From positions 1,116,001 through 1,180,000 of the forward strand of contig JANFOG010000001.1 in the NCBI GenBank assembly GCA_024336345.1: a DNA stretch of 64,000 nucleotides, written 5' to 3'. The DNA comes from Mariannaea sp. PMI_226. Its lineage: Eukaryota; Ascomycota; Sordariomycetes; Hypocreales; Nectriaceae. Below, piece by piece: positions 58,284 to 64,000 of the stretch. Below the pieces are notes generated by a model. It saw only the letters and a program-made list of their open reading frames with translations, was not told where the DNA came from and made no database searches. Made by a program: the position numbers and the translations under genes. Every line of letters begins with the position of its first letter. Within the stretch, counting starts at the first letter, position 1.

Positions 58284-59651
58284 TTTTGCATGCTGAGAGT
58301 GCCTTGGATGCGGGTATACGAGAAGGAGGGCGAGGCATGCGTGACGGGCTGATCCGTTCTGGCGGGCTTGCGGGTGATGCTGAGGTATGATAGTATGGAC
58401 CGCGCTGACGTCGATCTTGGATGCTGGTGGGTTGGGGTGATGTCTTATCGATAAGATGGGGCCCCTCCAACGCTTTGAGCGCTAGGTGGCGTGGAGTAAC
58501 CAAATTCGTATCCCGTTCACCTCTCCGTGGTAACTGAGGCGATTGGGTGAGATGTTTAGCATAGCTGAGCTAAACCTACATACACTAGGTAGCATGTTGA
58601 GTGTTGAATACTTCTTATGGTTTCAATTCTTCGAATAGATGCAGACGGAAAACGTTCTAGTCTTCTCCTCGTCCTGTAGCCTATTTGTTCTCTAGCTTCC
58701 ATGGCCAACACATTCCATGATTTTTGGCTAATAACGTTTCCATCGTCCTCAATAGTGAGTATCGTATTTGCGTGGCATGTCTTATCAAATCCAGGAAGAA
58801 AAAAAACTCAACTCGGGGTGTTGTAAACCACGGCACCCATAGCCAACGACATCCACATAACAATATTGTTTTCACAATATTCTCTCAAGATTTGGTTGAT
58901 ACATATTGTTAAACGAGAGAGGGAAAATTGGATGACTAATCGGCTAATTTTGCCACATTGGACAACTTGAGCAAACTTGTGATGAAGGAATATAAACACC
59001 TTCTGCCTGCCTAGATGATAGTCTCCCTTTCTCCTTATCAATAAATTGGTCTAAACAGGCTGCATACTGTTATTGGTCCCTATTTTCATAGTGTGTAGCT
59101 TGTTTAATACATATGAAGTCCTACCCTACAGGAAGACACCATGCTAACAGGCTTGGAGAAAGGGATTTATCTTATTCAGGCCCAAGTTAATCCAAGCAAG
59201 AAATCCTCTCCCAAAAAACCAATCTCAACTATACCAATAATCGACTGAAGAATATAGCCCTCTACTCCCGTGCAATTAAGGATGAAGATACGGACGACAA
59301 GGAGGTCTGAACCTTGCCCCAGCTTGCAAGTAGACTAGAAGTCGTGACTACACTTGTCGTAAGACCTATTATTACCGACTGAACCAAACAGTTATACATA
59401 TGACCCTTCTAGCAAATCCTTAATATCTAGGTAGGTACTTTTCATGTGAGAAGGGCAACCCACCTCAGGTCAAATCACCCGCACTGTCAAGCAATCTTTC
59501 CCATTCACATATAGAACCCCAAACCCAAAGACTTTGGTAACAAAGAAAATTTTCACTTCAATCTGACTTCCTTCCCCAGAAAGCATCATTGAGGGTAACA
59601 AGCCCCTCTCCCATCTGGTGACTTTGCATCAAGAAAAGGGGGAAAACTCCC
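58284..59651. other. Spacer between TRAPPC13 and KHDC4-like genes
   Basis: 1.37 kb between two minus-strand genes: TRAPPC13 promoter and KHDC4-like 3' flank. A/T content rises between 58600 and 59450. No gene or repeat family recognised. Confidence 0.5.
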
Positions 59652-61753
59652 TCATAGCCCGGGTGGGGGCGGAACCTGCAAAGAAAACCCGTTAACACGA
59701 ATAACTACATCACAGAAGAACGGTTGTGACATACTGCGCCGTAGCTTCCAACACCAGGGGGTGAGCCTGAAGGCGGCGGGGGAGGAGGAGCCGCGCTAGG
59801 TGGCGGAGGAGGTGGAGGAGCAGCTTCACTAGGTGGTGGAGGCGGCGGTGAAGTCGACTGACCAGGCGCAGCTGCAGTCGAGGCCTGCTGGGATTGAGCA
59901 TAGTAAGCCTGATACATGGCCATGTAGCTACAGCGTTGTTAGCCTCGCCCGGTCTGTGTCCCGAACATCTTGTGGACTGGGCATGATGATGATGAGTAAA
60001 GGGGAGGAGACGCACTTTTGATAGCCGCCATACGCGGCGTAAGGATCTGCGCCACCGTAGTACTGGGCGTACTGAGAAGCATAATCTGCAGCAGAATTAC
60101 TTGTGCCATTACCGCCAGCAGTTGCCGCCGCGTTATTATTATTGGTGGCCCCGGAGCCGTAGCCTGAGTAATGAGAGGCGGAGCCGTACGAACCACCGTG
60201 GTTATCATGGGAATTCCCGCGGTGTCTGTCACGATCACCGTAACCACCACGGTCTCCACGATCATAACGAGGTGGACGACTCTTGAATTCTTCATACTGC
60301 TCCTTGACGTTGCCAATCAGATCCTCACAAAGCTCTCTGGCCTTTTCGACCATACTGGCATCGGGTCCGCTGGAATTAGGTTGAGGGTCAGCACATGCCC
60401 TGGTTTCATACCCAGTTTGCGACTTACGTGACGTGAAGGAACATATCCTCATCACTTTCGTGGTTTGTCGCCGCTTCGAGATATCCAGAGCCACGCCCCT
60501 TGATTTGGACGCGACAGCCTGTTTCTTGCTGGATATGCTTGACATAGGCACCGCCATGTCCCACAACCTGTGCCCGCAGATTGAAACCAGGGACTGGGTC
60601 CAGGCTGATGGGAATTTTCTCCTCGGGCCATTTGCGCTGCAGAAAAGAATCAGTGTAAGTCAAGAAAATCATCTGACAACATAGCACTGAAGAATGAAGA
60701 GCGTCTTACTCGTCCGAACTCGTCGCGTTCAACTTGCTCCTGGTCGCGGCGTCGAAATCGTCGTTCATCCACCAATTGGGGGAGTTCCTGCTGGATCAGC
60801 TCCTTGATCTTGGCTACGGCGTCCTCAAGACCTTGCTTGGAAGTGCTTGTCACATGAAGGTACAACGGAGGGTTCTACTCATGGGTGTTAGCAGTGCTGA
60901 TCACGGTGAAAAAAAAAGAAAGGCATCAAGATTACTTACAGCTGCTGTTGCCATGTTCTTATTAGGGTAGTAACTGCCACGAGTGGTGACATCTTGCAAA
61001 GTTAACATGATGTTCCCACGAAAAATATGTAAGTCAGGAATGCGTACCAGCGCCGGTCTCATCTTTAATCTAATTCAAGCGGGAGTCAGCAGGAGCAACG
61101 AAGGGGGTGTCAACACGAGCTATCAAGCTATGGTAAGCATGATGTTCTCGACTCTGAGTGTAAAAGATACATGTCGTAATAGTGTCACTGGGAGGATCAG
61201 TGGATAATCAAAGAGTATTTACCATTTTCTGAGTTGACCCTTTGGTGATAAGATATCGATTTCTCAAGTCGTTGACTTCAATATCTTGGATATAGTCGCC
61301 ATCTGCAACATACATCTCGCCGTTGAGCGCGGGGGCTGGAGTCGAGGAGCTTTCTGAAGAGGGAGCTGGTCTGCTGGGGGGAGGAGTTGATGACTTGATT
61401 GGAGGAACGTCGACATGTTGGATTCCCTTGCGGGCCTGGAGCGACGCGTTAATTTTTGCAGCGGCGGCAGCTATGAAGCGGTTAGCGATGCGGAATTGGA
61501 CAGGGGGAAACGGGTTTGGATGAAGAAGATGCCACTGCAAAAGACTAGGTTACTCACCGGCGGCGGCGGCAGCATCGCCGGAAGTCCTCTTGGGCTCGGA
61601 ATTCTTATCAATGGGGCTGCGATCTCTGCCAGCATCTGAGCGACGAGCGGGCGGAGAGCGAGAGCGACGATCGAAGCGTGAAGTTCGCCTGGGTTCGGGC
61701 TCGGTCTGGTCGAAGCGAGAACGCTTCACGGTTCGGCGCTCGGATTCATCCAT
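59652..61753 (-). CDS. KH-domain RNA-binding protein, KHDC4 (BLOM7)-like
   Basis: Nine exons (61558-61753, 61223-61470, 61048-61069, 60940-60992, 60710-60874, 60428-60636, 60016-60369, 59735-59927, 59652-59675); 487 residues. Human KHDC4 is a splicing-associated RNA-binding protein. The N-terminus is Arg/Ser-rich (RRTVKRSRFDQTEPEPRR), suggesting nuclear location. A first KH-like unit (NDLRNRYLITKGSTQKM, then IKDETGADVTTRGSYY and PPLYLHVTSTSKQGLEDAV) is assembled from exons 2-5. A second (PVPGFNLRAQVVGHGGAYVK, QETGCRVQIKGRGSGYLEAA) has the GHGG loop and spans about residues 232-320. Then come Arg/Gly/Tyr-rich, Asn-rich and poly-Pro segments, ending in VPPPPGL encoded by a 24-nt last exon. Exon 3 is only 22 nt. 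KHDC4 identity rests on domain order and the HVT/GRG motifs. Confidence 0.9.
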
Positions 61754-63063
61754 GGTTTTTCGCTTCGCGACAAAATCCTCGTGAAAAAGAGAGACGAAGT
61801 TATAGAATAGACAGGGGAATGGAGGGAAGGACGAGACGTGCTCCCTGGCAAAGGGATTTTGACAAGGTGCAGTCTAGTGGTAGCGTTGGTGATGACTTGA
61901 CTGCTTCGATTGTTTCGACTATGTTTGAAAAAAAGTAGTAGACACAAATGGCTACTGTCGGCGAGTGGAGCTGGATGGCCAGTACAGGTAGAGGTCGTAA
62001 AGGAAGGCTGCCAAACTCAAAGCTCACGCTCTGCGCAATGAGGACTGTCAGCCTTCCGCCACATGTGGCTGGTACTTTGGCTTGTGATGATGTGGAAGTG
62101 CGTCGGCGCAAAATCGGACACTTGGGTGTGGCTCTTGCTCTCCAAGCCCCGGTCGGTAGTTACATGTTACGATCGCGTGAGGCTCCCTTGTGGCCCTGAT
62201 TCTGCAAGCTCAGCTATCGTGATTGGCCAGCTTGACGAGCTTGACCAGGTTGACCACGGCGGCAAATTGAAGCGTGGGTAATAAAAGCTGGCTATCTGGG
62301 GAATTTTACTAGGTTGAAAGAGCCAGTTTGCCAGTGGGAGTGGATGAGAATCAGACCAAAGCCTTCAATGATTTTAGGATAAGGTACTCGATGTAACTCC
62401 ACTGTATTGCCAAGCAGTACGGTAGAGGCGCGCGCCCAGGGCACCAAGTCAAGCTCCTTGAGATATAGTAAGGGAAAGTACCTTACCTCTAGGATCGAAG
62501 GTAAAGGCTACCTATATCTTCTGTCTACTAGTAAGTAGCAGGACATAGCACTGAATTGGACCTATTGGAGGACACAGGGAGACTCAGTTTACTGATCAAT
62601 TATCAACCACACAACAGCAAAACTCTATTCTCCTCACAGTGTGGCAAAAAAAAAAAAAGCGACCATTATTCCTTCTCACCACATCAGCCATGAGTAATCT
62701 TCTCCTCTTGGAAGCAGAGTATCCAGCGTCAACGGACATGCAGTAATAAGTTACCTTGGTCAATCTCCACTCTCGTCTCTTTTGTTCCCTTATCACTTGC
62801 CGTAGTGCACCGTGCTTACCTCCCCTCTGCCCCCCCAAACCTTCGGCGTCCCACACTACCAGGTATAGCGCCCTCCGGTCACCGGCCGATCGCTCGTCCA
62901 TTGATTTTTTCGGAATCCTGCCCTTTCTCCTTCTCCTCCCTGACTCACGACGTGGCTACATAAGTGAAGCACCTGATTGTTCGGTTCAATTGCGATCAAC
63001 CGCCTCCGAGAAAGCTTCTTGTCTGGTTTGAGAACATCTACGTTCTCCCTGCCAATTTGCAAG
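61754..63063. other. Divergent spacer, KHDC4-like and ILV6
   Basis: 1.3 kb shared upstream region. An A-tract lies at 62645-62658, and CTACC/ACCTTACC words occur near 62475-62515. The TGACTCA word at 62941 is the only recognised promoter element. Confidence 0.5.
62941..62947 (+). promoter_or_regulatory. TGACTCA site in ILV6 promoter (Gcn4/CPC1-type)
   Basis: A perfect Gcn4/CPC1 recognition word 117 bp upstream of the ATG of the acetolactate synthase regulatory subunit gene. Branched-chain amino-acid genes are classic targets of general amino-acid control in fungi, so the placement is credible, though binding is inferred. Confidence 0.6.
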
Positions 63064-64000
63064 ATGGCCTCTCTCCGGCCCCTGACCGTGCTGCGCTGGG
63101 CCGCTCCCGCCAGCCGACTGGGTGCTATCCGATATAGCTCCTCCAGCTCGACTTCAGCCATTGCCTACAAGGCCATTCGCCGTCGCTCTGCCCCTCTTCC
63201 AGTGAGCGATGCGCCTCCATCTTGGTCGGCCCAGGCCGCCGTTTCCAACATCCTTTACGAGACCCCGACTCCCTCCAGTGCTCCACCTAAGCGCCACATT
63301 CTCAACTGCCTTGTCCAGAACGAACCCGGTGTCTTGTCCCGCGTCTCTGGTATTCTTGCTGCCCGTGGCTTCAACATTGACTCTCTTGTCGTCTGCAACA
63401 CCGAGGTTGAGGACCTTTCCCGTATGACCATTGTCCTTACCGGCCAGGATGGTGTCGTCGAACAGGCTCGCAGACAGCTTGAGGATCTTGTCCCCGTCTG
63501 GGCCGTCCTGGACTACAGCAACGCCGCCCTTGTACAGCGCGAGCTCCTTCTCGTCAAGATCAACACCCTAGGACCCGAGTACTTCGAGGAGCTTCTGGCT
63601 CACCACCGTGAGATCACCACCGACACCGATGTCGACTATGCCCACGAAGCCATTGAGAGGTCACTCTCCGATACTGCCAAGGACTTCCACCCCAGCAAGC
63701 TTGCTGCCAGTCAGGCCCTTCGACACAAGCACGAACATCTCAAGTCTATTACCTACTTCGCCCACCAGTTTGGTGGTAAGGTCCTGGATATCAGCACCAA
63801 CAGCTGTATTGTGGAGGTGTAAGTTGAAACCCGACTCGCTGTCTAACCCCCCCAATAATACTGACCGAAAAAATTCGTGTAGCTCTGCTAAGCAATCCCG
63901 TATCGACTCTTTCCTCAAGCTTGTTGCTCCCTTTGGTATCCTTGAGGCAGCCCGCACTGGCTTGATGGCCCTACCCCGATCTCCTCTGCATGAGAATGCC
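63064..64000 (+). CDS. ILV6: Acetolactate synthase regulatory (small) subunit, partial at right edge
   Basis: Exon 1 is 63064-63818 and exon 2 starts at 63883 and runs past the window; the intron is 64 nt. The protein activates acetolactate synthase, the first enzyme of valine/isoleucine synthesis in mitochondria, and confers valine feedback. The N-terminus (MASLRPLTVLRWAAPASRLG) is a basic mitochondrial presequence. The ACT domain starts near residue 80 with HILNCLVQNEPGVLSRVSG and GFNIDSLVVCNTEVEDLSRM. A second conserved part includes QLEDLVPVWAVLDYS, RELLLVKINTLGPEYFEEL and, across the splice, CIVEV joined to SAKQSRIDSFLKLVAPFGI. An in-frame TTG 29 codons upstream is not a credible start. 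The promoter has a Gcn4-type TGACTCA. Confidence 0.97.

Noticed and set aside
62977..63063. N-terminal extension of ILV6 by 29 residues
   Set aside because: The upstream initiator is TTG, not ATG. The ATG at 63064 gives a good presequence on its own.

Overview
The window is nuclear DNA from a filamentous ascomycete (Pezizomycotina), most likely a Sordariomycete of the Hypocreales. The evidence is the many short spliceosomal introns (about 50-120 nt, GTAAGT/GTATGT-type donors, CTAAC-like branch sites), intron-containing tRNAs, housekeeping genes of filamentous-fungal type, and long gene-poor spacers rich in GGTACC and TACTCCGTA words. The species assignment is inference. All gene models were spliced by eye; every complete model sums to a whole number of codons.

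Layout. <1-2775 (-) is a long protein read as a PPR-like mitochondrial protein, C-terminus outside the window. 3279-4236 (-) is prefoldin subunit 3. 4973-5527 (+) is an unrecognised small ORF. 6117-6816 (-) is a VanZ-like membrane protein. 8577-12105 (+) is the SAGA subunit Spt7. 13687-15330 (-) is cytosolic serine hydroxymethyltransferase. 16572-16676 (+) is tRNA-Met. 16.7-26.5 kb is a 10 kb stretch with no convincing gene. 26529-29547 (+) is the Ssn6/Cyc8 TPR co-repressor. 30256-31698 (+) is ribosomal protein L3. 32588-33178 (+) is a small conserved protein with a possible mitochondrial presequence in frame upstream. 34005-34094 (-) is tRNA-Glu. 34731-36038 (-) is a disordered basic protein. 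39235-41111 (+) is a Pol iota-like Y-family polymerase. 42901-44983 (+) is a DUF726 protein whose hydrolase nucleophile position is Gly. 45789-49439 (-) is a DENN-domain protein with a C1-type finger. 49.4-57.3 kb is a second gene-poor block. 57255-58283 (-) is TRAPPC13 (DUF974). 59652-61753 (-) is a KHDC4-like KH protein. 63064->64000 (+) is the acetolactate synthase regulatory subunit.

These are unrelated housekeeping and regulatory genes, not a cluster or operon. Two global transcription regulators (Spt7, Ssn6) and two amino-acid/one-carbon genes (SHMT, ILV6) share the window. The latter two each carry a Gcn4/CPC1-type TGACTCA word, in intron 1 and in the promoter respectively. I saw no transposon, CRISPR array, secondary-metabolite cluster or defence island. 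The best leads are the Gly-for-Ser DUF726 protein with its added RGG box, the acid-free in-frame leader before the 156-residue protein, the UBZ-like finger on the Pol iota homologue, and the enriched short words in the two gene-poor blocks.
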